From NCBI GenBank assembly GCA_002381565.1, contig DFWZ01000035.1:6135-70134 (forward strand): a DNA stretch of 64,000 nt, read 5' to 3'. A program made the translations under genes and the position numbers. Below are positions 42,612 to 50,403 of the stretch, piece by piece (position 1 is the stretch's first letter; each line of letters starts with the position of its first letter). The notes below the pieces were generated by a model. The model searched no databases. It saw only the letters and a list, made by a program, of their open reading frames with translations, and was not told the origin of the DNA. The DNA is from Gallionella sp. UBA4121. GTDB taxonomy: Bacteria > Pseudomonadota > Gammaproteobacteria > Burkholderiales > Gallionellaceae.

Positions 42612-44141
42612 TTATTCCGGGCGCATTTGCGGAAACAGGATCACATCGCGGATGCTGGCGCAGTCGGTGAGCATCATGATCAGACGATCGATGCCGATGC
42701 CCTCTCCGGCAGTTGGCGGCAAGCCGTATTCCAGTGCGCGCACATAGTCGTTATCCTTGAACATCGCTTCTTCATCGCCGGCCTCTTTCGCCGCAACCTG
42801 CGCATCGAAGCGCGCTTCCTGATCTTCCGCGTCATTCAATTCCGAGAAGCCGTTGGCCAGCTCGCGTCCCAGCACAAACAGTTCGAAGCGCTCGGTGATG
42901 GCCGGATTGGCATCGCTGCTGCGGGCCAGCGGCGAGACTTCCACCGGATAATCGATGATGAAGGTGGGTTCAAACAGCAGCGCCTCGGACAACTCTTCAA
43001 ACAGAGACAATTGCAGGCCGCCCAGGGTATCCTCCGGCCTGTATTTCGCTTTCAGGTCTTGCAGCTCGGAGAGCACGAATTCGCGGTCACCCAGTTGTTC
43101 GTCGGAAAATTGCGGATGATATTTCTGGATCGCCTGCACCATGGTCAAACGGTGGAATGGCTGACCCAGATCCAGTTCCTTTCCCTGATAGCTGATCAGC
43201 GTGGTGCCCAGCACTTTTTGCGCCACTTCGCGCAGCAGTTTTTCGGTGAAGTCCATCAGGTACTTGTAATCGCGGTAGGCCTCGTAAAACTCCAGCATGG
43301 TGAATTCCGGATTGTGGCGCGTGGAAAGTCCCTCGTTTCGGAAGTTTCGATTGATTTCAAACACTTTTTCGAATCCGCCTACCACCAGGCGCTTCAGGTA
43401 CAGCTCAGGTGCGATGCGCAGAAACATCTGCATGTCCAGCGCATTGTGATGCGTCTCGAACGGTTTTGCTGACGCCCCGCCGGGGATGGAATGCATCATC
43501 GGCGTTTCGACTTCCAGATAGCCCTGATTGATGAAGAATTCGCGTATCGCCTGTATGATTCTGGTGCGCGTGATGAACACGCGGCGCGCATCCTCGTTGG
43601 TGATCAGGTCGAGATAACGCTGACGGTATTTCTGTTCCTGATCGGACAGGCCGTGGAATTTTTCCGGCAGCGGACGCAGAGACTTGGTCAGCAGGCGCAC
43701 CTGCGACACGCGCACCGAAAGTTCGCCGGTCTTGGTCTTGAACAGGACACCGACAGCACCCAGTATGTCGCCCAGGTCATAGTGCTTGAACGCGTCATGT
43801 GCATCGATGCCGGTATCCCCGTTGCTGATGAATAGTTGCAGGCGCCCGCTCATGTCCTGCAGGGTGGCGAAGCTGGCTTTGCCCATCACGCGTTTCAACA
43901 TCATGCGCCCGGCGACCGCGACATGAACCTGTGCACTTTCCAGTTCGTCGTGCGACAGCTGGCCATAATCGGTGTGCAAATTCCCCGACAAATGCGTGCG
44001 TTCGAAGTCGTTCGGAAAGGCGATTCCCGCTTTCCGGATGGCGGTCAGCTTGTTGCGGCGCTCCGCGATGATCTGATTCTCGTCTTGCGGGTGACCGGCT
44101 GCAAGGTTTTCGGGTTGAGGAATGATGGGTTCGGTTGTCAT
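42612..44141 (-). CDS. lysS: Lysyl-tRNA synthetase (class II)
   Basis: A 509-residue class II synthetase charging tRNA-Lys. The OB-fold anticodon-binding N-terminus (VHVAVAGRMMLKRVMGKASF) is followed by the catalytic core with motif 2 (FRNEGLSTRHNPEFTMLEFY) and motif 3 (GEGIGIDRLIMMLTDCAS). Length fits the E. coli enzyme. The frame is open 20 codons upstream, but MTTEPIIPQPENL at 44141 is the likely start. The preceding 60 bases hold short AATCAG repeats. Confidence 0.96.
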   Translation of the reverse strand: MTTEPIIPQPENLAAGHPQDENQIIAERRNKLTAIRKAGIAFPNDFERTHLSGNLHTDYGQLSHDELESAQVHVAVAGRMMLKRVMGKASFATLQDMSGRLQLFISNGDTGIDAHDAFKHYDLGDILGAVGVLFKTKTGELSVRVSQVRLLTKSLRPLPEKFHGLSDQEQKYRQRYLDLITNEDARRVFITRTRIIQAIREFFINQGYLEVETPMMHSIPGGASAKPFETHHNALDMQMFLRIAPELYLKRLVVGGFEKVFEINRNFRNEGLSTRHNPEFTMLEFYEAYRDYKYLMDFTEKLLREVAQKVLGTTLISYQGKELDLGQPFHRLTMVQAIQKYHPQFSDEQLGDREFVLSELQDLKAKYRPEDTLGGLQLSLFEELSEALLFEPTFIIDYPVEVSPLARSSDANPAITERFELFVLGRELANGFSELNDAEDQEARFDAQVAAKEAGDEEAMFKDNDYVRALEYGLPPTAGEGIGIDRLIMMLTDCASIRDVILFPQMRPE

Positions 44142-44204
44142 AGTGCTTGAAGTGATAGGTGGATTTAGTGTGTGCGACTCAAAGACACGCGATTGTGTCA
44201 CAAA

Positions 44205-44247
44205 AAGCAGGAATCAGGAATCAGCAATCAGGAATCAGAAAGCAGGA
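44205..44247. repeat. Short AATCAGGAATCAG direct repeats
   Basis: The heptamer-like unit (A)GGAATCAG / CAATCAGG recurs about five times upstream of lysS. It is a simple low-complexity tract, typical of sites next to dispersed repeats. Confidence 0.6.
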
Positions 44248-44255
44248 TGCAGTGG

Positions 44256-44354
44256 TCAGGCAGTAATGAGCTGGGTGCAGCGCAGGCCGCTTTGCACCGC
44301 GCCTTCCAGTGTGGCGGGATAGTCGCCTTTTGTGTAATCGCCCGTAAGCAGGCA
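44256..44354 (-). pseudogene. Stray copy of the hpnE 3' end
   Basis: On the minus strand it reads CLLTGDYTKGDYPATLEGAV then QSGLRCTQLITA and a stop, nearly the same as the hpnE C-terminus (LLAGDYTMGDYPATLEGAVQ then SGLRCAELLSV). The nucleotide match runs from about 44277 to 44354 against 48474-48554, same orientation, with a few mismatches and one 3-base gap. It has its own stop and slightly different residues. Either a second hpnE-like gene was here and has decayed, or an insertion duplicated the hpnE end. Confidence 0.8.
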
Positions 44355-44358
44355 GAGA

Positions 44359-44460
44359 AAAGCAGATCAGGTTAACAACCTCGACTGGCGCGCACGCAAA
44401 GCAACAAGGCCGTGCTTCAGCGGATGAACTGATTGAGGTTCGCGCCGGGATTTTCGCACC
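44359..44460 (+). pseudogene. MazF/PemK-type toxin C-terminal remnant
   Basis: In one frame ADQVNNLDWRARKATRPC, then a one-base shift gives ASADELIEVRAGI. This resembles the C-terminus of MazF/PemK toxins (ADQVKSLDWRARKA ... VIAEVLARL). The 5' part is gone and the frame is broken, so it is dead. It abuts the hpnE fragment. The call rests on a short motif recalled from the family and is moderate. Confidence 0.5.
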
Positions 44461-44480
44461 GCCGGAAATACAGAGAATTA

Positions 44481-44684
44481 AGGAACCGCTGATTTATTCG
44501 TCTTCCCCGTAAAAGCGGGGAACCAGCGCCTTGTGTGACTGGGTGGCCGTTCCTCGAAACATCGGCCTTTGGCCTCGTTTGGCCGCAAGCTAGAAACTTC
44601 GCTACGCTCGTTTTCCCGCCGCAGCCTGCCCTCGTTGGGGTGGTCGGGGGCGGGAACGACGAAACCGAACAAAACAGTACATCC
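44481..44684. mobile_element. MITE, longer relative of 18381-18490
   Basis: Left end AGGAACCGCTGATTTATTCG and right end ACCGAACAAAACAGTACATCC resemble those of the 18.4-kb MITE, and TTA again sits on both sides (44478-44480 and 44685-44687). The 204 bases include an extra inner segment that carries the same repeat found in copA. It encodes nothing. Confidence 0.8.
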
Positions 44685-44744
44685 TTAGCTGTTTTTTAAG
44701 TGAATGTACTTGACCGGATGTAATCCATGGAATACGATTCGTGT

Positions 44745-45041
44745 ATGGTAAAAATACTCCGCACTGCCGAGTTTGATCGCTGGCTGGATAGCCTGAAAGA
44801 CCGACTGGCAAAATCCGGCGTACAGGTACGTATTGACCGCATGGCAAAGGGCAACGCGGGTGATGTCAGGCCGGTGGGTGAAGGTGTGAGTGAAATGCGC
44901 ATCCACGTCGGTGCAGGTTATCGTGTGTATTTCACCCGCATGGGCATGACGGTGGTTTTGTTGTTATGTGGTGGAAATAAAAGCAGTCAAAACCGCGATA
45001 TTGAACGGGCGCTTGAAATGGCTCAAATTTTGAAGGAATAA
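44745..45041 (+). CDS. RelE/HigB-type toxin (addiction module killer protein)
   Basis: A 98-residue protein of the PF05973-like toxin group. The sequence MVKILRTAEFDRWLDSLKDR, GNAGDVRPVGEGVSEMRIHV then GAGYRVYF and LLCGGNKSSQNRDIERA matches the family, whose members cleave mRNA at the ribosome. An in-frame ATG at 44727 would add six residues. The partner antitoxin starts three bases after its stop, toxin first and antitoxin second, the reverse-order arrangement typical of this family. Confidence 0.88.
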   Translation: MVKILRTAEFDRWLDSLKDRLAKSGVQVRIDRMAKGNAGDVRPVGEGVSEMRIHVGAGYRVYFTRMGMTVVLLLCGGNKSSQNRDIERALEMAQILKE

Positions 45042-45043
45042 AC

Positions 45044-45355
45044 ATGATCAAGAAATCCGCAATTACAAAGCTGGGTATCGCCCCGTATGATTCCGCCGAA
45101 TATCTCAAGACGGAAGAAGATATGGCGGCCTACCTTGAAGCATGTATCGAAGAAGCTGGCGACGATCCGGTTTTTATCGCACAAGCACTCGGCACAATCG
45201 CGCGCGCCAAAGGCATGACACAACTTGCCCGTGACACCGGCCTGGCACGCGAGAGCCTGTACAAAGCATTGTCCGCCGAAGGTAATCCTGAGTTCGCCAC
45301 TATTTGGAAGGTAATCCGCGCGCTGGGAATTCGCTTACACGCACGACCAGCATAA
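45044..45355 (+). CDS. HTH antitoxin of the addiction module
   Basis: A 103-residue antidote protein. A Pro/Tyr-rich start (LGIAPYDSAEYLKTEEDMAA) leads into a helix-turn-helix: ALGTIARAKGMTQLARDTGL, then ARESLYKALSAEGNPEFAT. The DNA-binding helix normally represses the module's own promoter, upstream of the toxin gene at 44745. It forms a complete pair with that toxin. Confidence 0.88.
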   Translation: MIKKSAITKLGIAPYDSAEYLKTEEDMAAYLEACIEEAGDDPVFIAQALGTIARAKGMTQLARDTGLARESLYKALSAEGNPEFATIWKVIRALGIRLHARPA

Positions 45356-45505
45356 CCAACGCGGCAGACGCGAACTGATGATCCCTTTTGTGCCAAAGAA
45401 AAAACGTCTTATCGGTTTTGCACCGCGGGAGAAAAAAATGATACTTTTGCTATTCAGTCATTAAACTGGGCGCTAACAAAATTTGGCGCTCTCTCTTTAC
45501 GTTGT

Positions 45506-45520
45506 TAACGCAACGCGTTA
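45506..45520. promoter_or_regulatory. Likely HigA operator
   Basis: TAACGC-AAC-GCGTTA, two perfect six-base inverted arms with three bases between, lies 10 bases before the higB start. Its dyad form and place fit a site bound by the HTH antitoxin HigA. Confidence 0.5.
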
Positions 45521-45530
45521 TCATCCAAAT

Positions 45531-45809
45531 ATGATTGCATCATTCAATTGTAAGATCACCGAAGCGCTGTTCAAGCGTGAACGTGCGCCGCGTTTCGTCA
45601 ATATCGAACGCGTCGCGCGTCGCAAGTTGGAGCAACTGGATTGGGCGGGTTGCATCGAGGATTTGCGGATTCCGCCGGGTAACCGGCTGGAAGCCTTGAA
45701 AGGTGATCGCGCAGGTCAATGGAGCATCCGTATCAACGATCAGTGGCGCGTGTGTTTTTGCTTCGAAAATGGCAATGCGCTGGGCGTTGAAATTGTCGAT
45801 TATCACTGA
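45531..45809 (+). CDS. higB: HigB-family toxin
   Basis: A 92-residue RelE-fold mRNA-cleaving toxin. The stretches FKRERAPRFVNIERVARRKL, RIPPGNRLEALKGDRAGQWS and IRINDQWRVCFCFENGNALG are the HigB/plasmid-maintenance killer pattern, ending VEIVDYH. The frame is open 16 codons earlier; the start at 45531 fits the family. Toxin precedes antitoxin, as usual for HigBA, with a 12-base gap. The dyad just upstream suggests autoregulation. Confidence 0.92.
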   Translation: MIASFNCKITEALFKRERAPRFVNIERVARRKLEQLDWAGCIEDLRIPPGNRLEALKGDRAGQWSIRINDQWRVCFCFENGNALGVEIVDYH

Positions 45810-45821
45810 GGAGGTTTAACC

Positions 45822-46118
45822 ATGAAACCAACCCCTATACATCCCGGCGAGATTTTGCTGGAAGAATTTTTGAATCCGATGGGTATCAGCCAGTATGCCC
45901 TGGCCAAGGCTATCGCCGTCTCGCCGCGTCGAATCAACGAAATCGTGCATGCTGATCGAGCCATTACGGCGGATACCGACTTGCGGTTGTGCAAGTTTTT
46001 TGGATTGACCGAAGGCTACTGGTTGCGCGGCCAGGCGCGCTACGACACCGAGATAGCCAAAGACAAAATGGGCGATGTGCTGTCCCGCATTCAACACTAT
46101 CAACCGCTGGCAGCGTAG
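45822..46118 (+). CDS. higA: HigA-family antitoxin
   Basis: A 98-residue XRE-type antitoxin. The start PTPIHPGEILLEEFLNPMGI is the HigA signature, and the helix-turn-helix is SQYALAKAIAVSPRRINEIV with DRAITADTDLRLCKFFGL after it. AGGAGG precedes the ATG. It binds and neutralises HigB and represses the operon. Confidence 0.93.
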   Translation: MKPTPIHPGEILLEEFLNPMGISQYALAKAIAVSPRRINEIVHADRAITADTDLRLCKFFGLTEGYWLRGQARYDTEIAKDKMGDVLSRIQHYQPLAA

Positions 46119-46296
46119 GCCTCCGGGTCGTCAAAAATGATCGCGATCGGGCCGGTCGTCACCCGATAAACTATCAGACTGGCGCATTTTGAATTTTCAG
46201 CAAATTTAAGCCGCACTGCTTCACGTAGCAAGCCAAAATGCACCGGAAGGCTCAGGGTTAAAATCCGTTGTTCAATAATTAACCGGCGCTAAACCT

Positions 46297-48273
46297 ATGA
46301 AGCGTGATTATTACTCTGATTCGATTTCAAATTTTCTTCAGTCATCAACCGAGGTGATACTTGGTACGCTCGCACGAAATAATGATTTCGCTCTAATCCA
46401 AACTCAACGAGGCGCATGGGTTACGCAAATAGAAATTCTTCACGAAGTTCTTAAGCAATATGAGGGTTCAATTTATTTTGAATATTCCATCCCACGTATG
46501 GGGCGACGAATTGATGTTGTGCTATTGATTGGCCCTGTAATTTTTGTACTCGAGTTTAAAGTTGGTGAAAGTGAATTTAGCTCTTCCGCCATTGATCAGG
46601 TATATGACTACGCATTGGATTTGAAGAACTTTCACGAATCCAGCCACGGGCAATATATTGCCCCAGTTTTGATTGCTACTAATGCAAGAGATGCTGTGCC
46701 TATAGTTGCTGTAACACCTCAAAACGACAGGCTGCTTTTTCCGATCAGGTCAGATATTGCGCAACTTGGATGCGTAATCGAAGATGTACTGCGTTTTCTT
46801 GAAGGTGATGACATAGATGTAAATCAATGGGAGAGCGGCCGTTATTGCCCAACTCCAACGATCATCGAAGCAGCGATGGCTCTTTACTACAACCATTCTG
46901 TCTCTGAAATCACGCGAAGTGATGCAAGTGCTATCAATCTAAGCCAGACCTCTGCCTCAATTTCTGAAATTATCAGGTTATCGAGGGGAAATTCGCACAA
47001 ATCAATTTGTTTGGTGACAGGCGTTCCTGGTGCTGGCAAGACATTGGTGGGGCTTGATGTCGCCACCAAACACATTAACCCAGATGATGACTTGTATAGC
47101 GTGTATCTGTCAGGTAATGGACCACTTGTTAAAATACTTTGTGAAGCGCTTGCGCGCGATAGGGTCATGCGTGGCGGTGAATCAGGAGAGAAAATTAAAA
47201 TCGGCACGGCTCGTAGCGATGTCAAAACATTCATCCAGAATGTTCACCACTTTCGTGATGAATGCCTACTTGATAAGTCGAGGCCACCTATTGAGCACGT
47301 TGCAATATTCGACGAAGCTCAGCGCGCTTGGAATATGGAACAAACTTCATCTTTCATGTTGCGTAAGAAAAATACCCCCGACTTTAATCAATCAGAGCCT
47401 GAGTTTCTGATTTCTTGCATGAATCGGCATGAAGATTGGGCTGTTATTGTTTGTCTTGTTGGCGGTGGGCAGGAAATCAATACGGGTGAAGCAGGCATTG
47501 GTGAGTGGATTGATTCGATAAATCGGTCATTCCCAGACTGGCATATTCATATTTCATCTCGCCTTACAGATAGCGAATATAACGCAGAGAAAATACTGAA
47601 TGAACTCCAGTCACACCAGCATGTGACCTACCATGACGGACTGCATCTGGCGGTGTCGATGCGCTCATTCCGCGCAGAAGATGTTTCACTTTTAGTTAAA
47701 CAGATGCTCGATCTTGAAGTTGATGCTGCTCGGCAAACTTATGAAAAGGTGAGAGGTAAATATCCGCTTGTAATCACGCGCGATTTAAGTAAGGCAAAGA
47801 AGTGGCTTAAAGGGCAGGCACGCGGATCGGAGCGGTACGGATTAGTCGTTTCATCGCAAGCTGAGCGGCTTAAACCTCATGCAATAGATGTGAAATCGCC
47901 TATGGATCCTGTTCACTGGTTTCTGGATAAAAAAGATGATGTGCGCTCGTCGTACTACCTGGAGGATGTTGCTACTGAATTTCACGTCCAAGGTTTGGAA
48001 CTGGATTGGGCGTGCGTTATATGGGATGCAGATTTCAGATATTTGCCAGCCGGATGGAGCCACCATTCATTTTGCGGGAACCGATGGAACAACATAAAAA
48101 AAGAAGAGCGACAGCAATACTTAAAAAATGCTTATCGAGTTTTATTGACTAGAGCTCGTCAAGGGATGGTGTTAGTTGTTCCAGAAGGCGATGCGGACGA
48201 CCATACCCGAAGTTCACAGTTTTACGATGGCACTTTTGGCTATCTGAAAGAAATTGGATTTACAGAAATATAA
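46297..48273 (+). CDS. Nuclease-NTPase (DUF2075-type), candidate defence protein
   Basis: A 658-residue protein. Residues ~60-140 look like a PD-(D/E)XK nuclease: Asp73 in RRIDVV, then Glu86-Phe-Lys88 in FVLEFKVG. Then comes a P-loop NTPase of the DUF2075/SF1-helicase-like kind: Walker A GVPGAGKT (242-249), Walker B AIFDEAQRAW (DE at 339-340), and late motifs YYLEDVATEFHVQGLELDWA and AYRVLLTRARQGMVL that correspond to helicase motifs V and VI. The role of such proteins is unknown; nuclease-helicase fusions often restrict phage or plasmids. The gene is markedly more AT-rich than its neighbours and sits in an island with toxin-antitoxin genes and a Vsr remnant, all signs of transfer. No ribosome binding site is clear. 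Confidence 0.85.
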   Translation: MKRDYYSDSISNFLQSSTEVILGTLARNNDFALIQTQRGAWVTQIEILHEVLKQYEGSIYFEYSIPRMGRRIDVVLLIGPVIFVLEFKVGESEFSSSAIDQVYDYALDLKNFHESSHGQYIAPVLIATNARDAVPIVAVTPQNDRLLFPIRSDIAQLGCVIEDVLRFLEGDDIDVNQWESGRYCPTPTIIEAAMALYYNHSVSEITRSDASAINLSQTSASISEIIRLSRGNSHKSICLVTGVPGAGKTLVGLDVATKHINPDDDLYSVYLSGNGPLVKILCEALARDRVMRGGESGEKIKIGTARSDVKTFIQNVHHFRDECLLDKSRPPIEHVAIFDEAQRAWNMEQTSSFMLRKKNTPDFNQSEPEFLISCMNRHEDWAVIVCLVGGGQEINTGEAGIGEWIDSINRSFPDWHIHISSRLTDSEYNAEKILNELQSHQHVTYHDGLHLAVSMRSFRAEDVSLLVKQMLDLEVDAARQTYEKVRGKYPLVITRDLSKAKKWLKGQARGSERYGLVVSSQAERLKPHAIDVKSPMDPVHWFLDKKDDVRSSYYLEDVATEFHVQGLELDWACVIWDADFRYLPAGWSHHSFCGNRWNNIKKEERQQYLKNAYRVLLTRARQGMVLVVPEGDADDHTRSSQFYDGTFGYLKEIGFTEI

Positions 48274-48431
48274 GAAAGTTGCTCGACGCCGGCTGGCGGG
48301 TTGCTATCGTTTGGGGATGTGCATTGAAAGGCCGGAAAAAGCATCAGGACGATGATGCGTTTATCGGCGAACTGGCTACATGGCTCATCAGCGGCCAGAG
48401 CAATACGCTTGAATTATCAATCAACGTTTAA
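48273..48431 (+). pseudogene. Vsr (very short patch repair) endonuclease C-terminal remnant
   Basis: In frame from 48273: KLLDAGWRVAIVWGCALKG, then ...DDDAFIGELATWLISGQSN and a stop at 48429. This is the C-terminal end of Vsr-type endonucleases, where LxxAGWRVxVVWECALK is diagnostic. The catalytic N-terminal part is missing. It begins right at the stop of the DUF2075-type gene, so that gene's arrival or a deletion removed the rest. Vsr genes usually lie beside cytosine-5 methyltransferase genes, so a restriction-modification system may have been here. Confidence 0.7.
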
Positions 48432-48452
48432 CCCCGCCAAGCGGACACCTGT

Positions 48453-49751
48453 TTAAACGCTTAACAGTTCGGCGCAGCGCAGGCCGCTTTGCACCGCACC
48501 TTCCAGTGTGGCGGGATAGTCGCCCATCGTGTAATCGCCCGCAAGCAGCAGGCAGGGCAGGGGTGTTTGCTGGTTTGGACGTGTCAGATCGGGCGTGCAG
48601 GCGAAGGTGGCGCGCTTTTCCGCGATGACTTTGAACCAAAGCGGACTATCGGTGATGCCGAATTCGTCGCGCAGTTCTGCGATCACTCTTTGCGCCAGTT
48701 CGTGCTGCGACAAATCCTGATGCAGTCCTTCCGCGCTGATCACGCTGGCGATCAGGCCGTGTTGAGCTGCGATCTGCCCTTTGTCGAACAGCCATTGACT
48801 GATGCGCTGATGTAAACCAAGCATGGGGTGCGGCAGCCTGACATGCGCCGGATATTGCAGATACACGGTGTAAATCGGCTGGTGCTGCAAGGCATCGATT
48901 TGCGTAATCACGTCGTCCAGTCCGGTAATCGGACGTAACAATTTTGCAGCCGTTGTCGGAGGTGTGGCGCAGATGATGTGACTGAAAGTCATGCTTCCGC
49001 GTTTTGTGGTGATTTCCATGCCGTTTTCAAGCGGTCGCAAATTTTCCACACCGCATGAAGTAAGCACATGCCCGCCGTGTTTTATTACATAATTTGCGGC
49101 GCGCTCCGGCAACAGCGCGGTGAAGTCGATGCGCGGGATCAGCATGTCGCTATCCGCACGTTTTTGATTAAGGGCGTCGCGCAGCACGTTGAGTAGTACC
49201 CGGGCGGAAGCGATAGCAACTGGCGTGTTCAGCGCTGCGATACACAGCGGTTCCCATAGCTTTTGGACCAGCGCTGTGCTTTGCCTGTGACGGGCGAGCA
49301 GTTCGGTGACTGTGATGTCACTGTCCAGTTTGAAATTCATCCGGCGCAGCGTGAGCATGAAGCGTGCGGCGCTGATGCGCTCTGCCCATGTCAGACCCTG
49401 AGCGCGCAGCAATGCTGCCAGCAGATGCAGCGGCGCGGGCAGATGTGGCGCCTTGAGCGCAAAATGTCCGTGCAGATCGAGTTGCAAAGGCTGCCGCAAA
49501 AAATCCTGTTCGAGATTGCCGCCGACTTGTTCGATCAGGCCAAGCGTTTCTTTGTAGCAGCCGAGCAGCAGGTGCTGGCCGTTGTCCAGCTGGGTGTTTC
49601 GATGGCTCACGCCCCGCGCCCGTCCGCCCAGTTGCCGGGCGCTCTCGAATACCGTGACAGGAATGCCTCTTTTGGCAAGTGCTACGGCCGCCGCCATACC
49701 CGCATAGCCACCGCCGATAACGGCAACGTTCATATTTTCAATATTTTTCAT
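48453..49751 (-). CDS. hpnE: Hydroxysqualene dehydroxylase
   Basis: A 432-residue FAD-dependent amine-oxidase-like enzyme that removes the hydroxyl of hydroxysqualene to give squalene, the hopanoid precursor. The FAD motif MNVAVIGGGYAGMAAAVALA follows the start, with QLGGRARGVSHRNTQLDNGQ, and ends LLLAGDYTMGDYPATLEGAV. The frame is open upstream across a 45-bp tandem-repeat array (to 49961), but the array's residues VKGRVRCQVYIPLPL are not part of the family, so the ATG at 49751 (or 49733) is preferred. Its 3' end is partly duplicated at 44.3 kb. Confidence 0.9.
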   Translation of the reverse strand: MKNIENMNVAVIGGGYAGMAAAVALAKRGIPVTVFESARQLGGRARGVSHRNTQLDNGQHLLLGCYKETLGLIEQVGGNLEQDFLRQPLQLDLHGHFALKAPHLPAPLHLLAALLRAQGLTWAERISAARFMLTLRRMNFKLDSDITVTELLARHRQSTALVQKLWEPLCIAALNTPVAIASARVLLNVLRDALNQKRADSDMLIPRIDFTALLPERAANYVIKHGGHVLTSCGVENLRPLENGMEITTKRGSMTFSHIICATPPTTAAKLLRPITGLDDVITQIDALQHQPIYTVYLQYPAHVRLPHPMLGLHQRISQWLFDKGQIAAQHGLIASVISAEGLHQDLSQHELAQRVIAELRDEFGITDSPLWFKVIAEKRATFACTPDLTRPNQQTPLPCLLLAGDYTMGDYPATLEGAVQSGLRCAELLSV

Positions 49752-49768
49752 TGGTTTCGTGGAGTTTT

Positions 49769-49806
49769 TACCCCCACCCTCACCCTCCCCCTGAAAGGGG
49801 GAGGGA
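49769..49806 (+). repeat. REP-like palindrome, copy a
   Basis: TACCCCCACCCTCACCCTCC and CCCTGAAAGGGGGAGGG form a palindrome-bearing copy in the same orientation as 50404-50441 and reversed to 50005-50042. Confidence 0.75.
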
Positions 49807-50004
49807 ATATAAACCTGGCAACGTACCCTCCCTTTGACAAGGGGAAGGGGAATATAAACCTGGCAACGTACCCTCCCTTTGACAAGGGGAAGGGGGATAT
49901 AAACCTGGCAACGTACCCTCCCTTTGACAAGGGGAAGGGGGATATAAACCTGGCAACGCACCCTCTCTTTGATAAGGGGGAGGGGGATATAAACCTGGCA
50001 ACGT
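49807..50004. repeat. Five tandem 45-bp repeats
   Basis: The mark ATATAAACCTGGCAACGTAC begins at 49807 and recurs with an exact period of 45 bases (AAACC at 49811, 49856, 49901, 49946 and 49991). Each unit also has a CCTCCCTTTGACAAGGGG hairpin. As 45 is divisible by three, the array stays open in several frames, giving repeated peptides on both strands (e.g. CQVYIPLPLVKGRVR), which are probably not translated. Confidence 0.92.
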
Positions 50005-50042
50005 ACCTTCCCCCTGAAAGGGGGAAGGTCAGGATGGGGGTG
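50005..50042 (-). repeat. REP-like palindrome, copy b (inverted)
   Basis: ACCTTCCCCCTGAAAGGGGG followed by AAGGTCAGGATGGGGG is the inverse of copy c (50404-50441), ~31 of 36 bases alike. It contains the DUF559 gene's stop codon. Confidence 0.75.
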
Positions 50043-50394
50043 CAGCCGTTAAATTTTCAGCAATCCTCGTCAGTACGCCTTCCAGATTATTCAAAATATC
50101 GTTATTCCAAAAGCGAAGCACCTGCCAACCCTGCGCCTGTAATGAAGCGGTTCTTTGCTCATCGTAAGCAACTTGTTCCTGATGTTGTCTGCCATCGAGT
50201 TCGATAACCAGTTTCTGTTCGATACAGGCGAAGTCAACAATGTAACGTCCAATCGGATGCTGGCGACGAAAGCGATTACCGTTCACCTGTTTGTAACGTA
50301 ACGCCTGCCACAGCAGACGTTCGATATCGGTCATCTCTGCACGAAGTGATCTGGCATGTCTGGTTGTTTCCGGCTTGATTCTATGGATGGTCAT
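50029..50394 (-). CDS. DUF559 endonuclease-like protein
   Basis: A 121-residue protein of the DUF559 group, related to Vsr-like PD-(D/E)XK nucleases. Motifs: LRYKQVNGNRFRRQHPIGRY, IVDFACIEQKLVIELDGRQH (with Asp54, Glu65, Asp67 and His71) and AQGWQVLRFWNNDI. The frame is open 29 codons further, but those residues are encoded by the flanking palindrome, so the ATG at 50394 was chosen. The coding part is bracketed by inverted palindromes at 50005-50042 and 50404-50441, and the unit sits between hpnD and hpnE, splitting an otherwise tight operon. The function of the family is unknown; the layout suggests a mobile cassette. Confidence 0.88.
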   Translation of the reverse strand: MTIHRIKPETTRHARSLRAEMTDIERLLWQALRYKQVNGNRFRRQHPIGRYIVDFACIEQKLVIELDGRQHQEQVAYDEQRTASLQAQGWQVLRFWNNDILNNLEGVLTRIAENLTAAPPS

Positions 50395-50403
50395 CGAGCG
50401 ATT

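Noticed and set aside
44745..46118. Two toxin-antitoxin pairs as a single novel operon
   Set aside because: Each is a well-known family pair with its own likely promoter; only the island setting is notable.
49752..49961. N-terminal extension of hpnE through the 45-bp array
   Set aside because: The residues are pure repeat; the FAD-binding start lies downstream at 49751 or 49733.
49780..50004. CRISPR array reading of the 45-bp repeats
   Set aside because: The units are contiguous with no unique spacers, and there are no cas genes.
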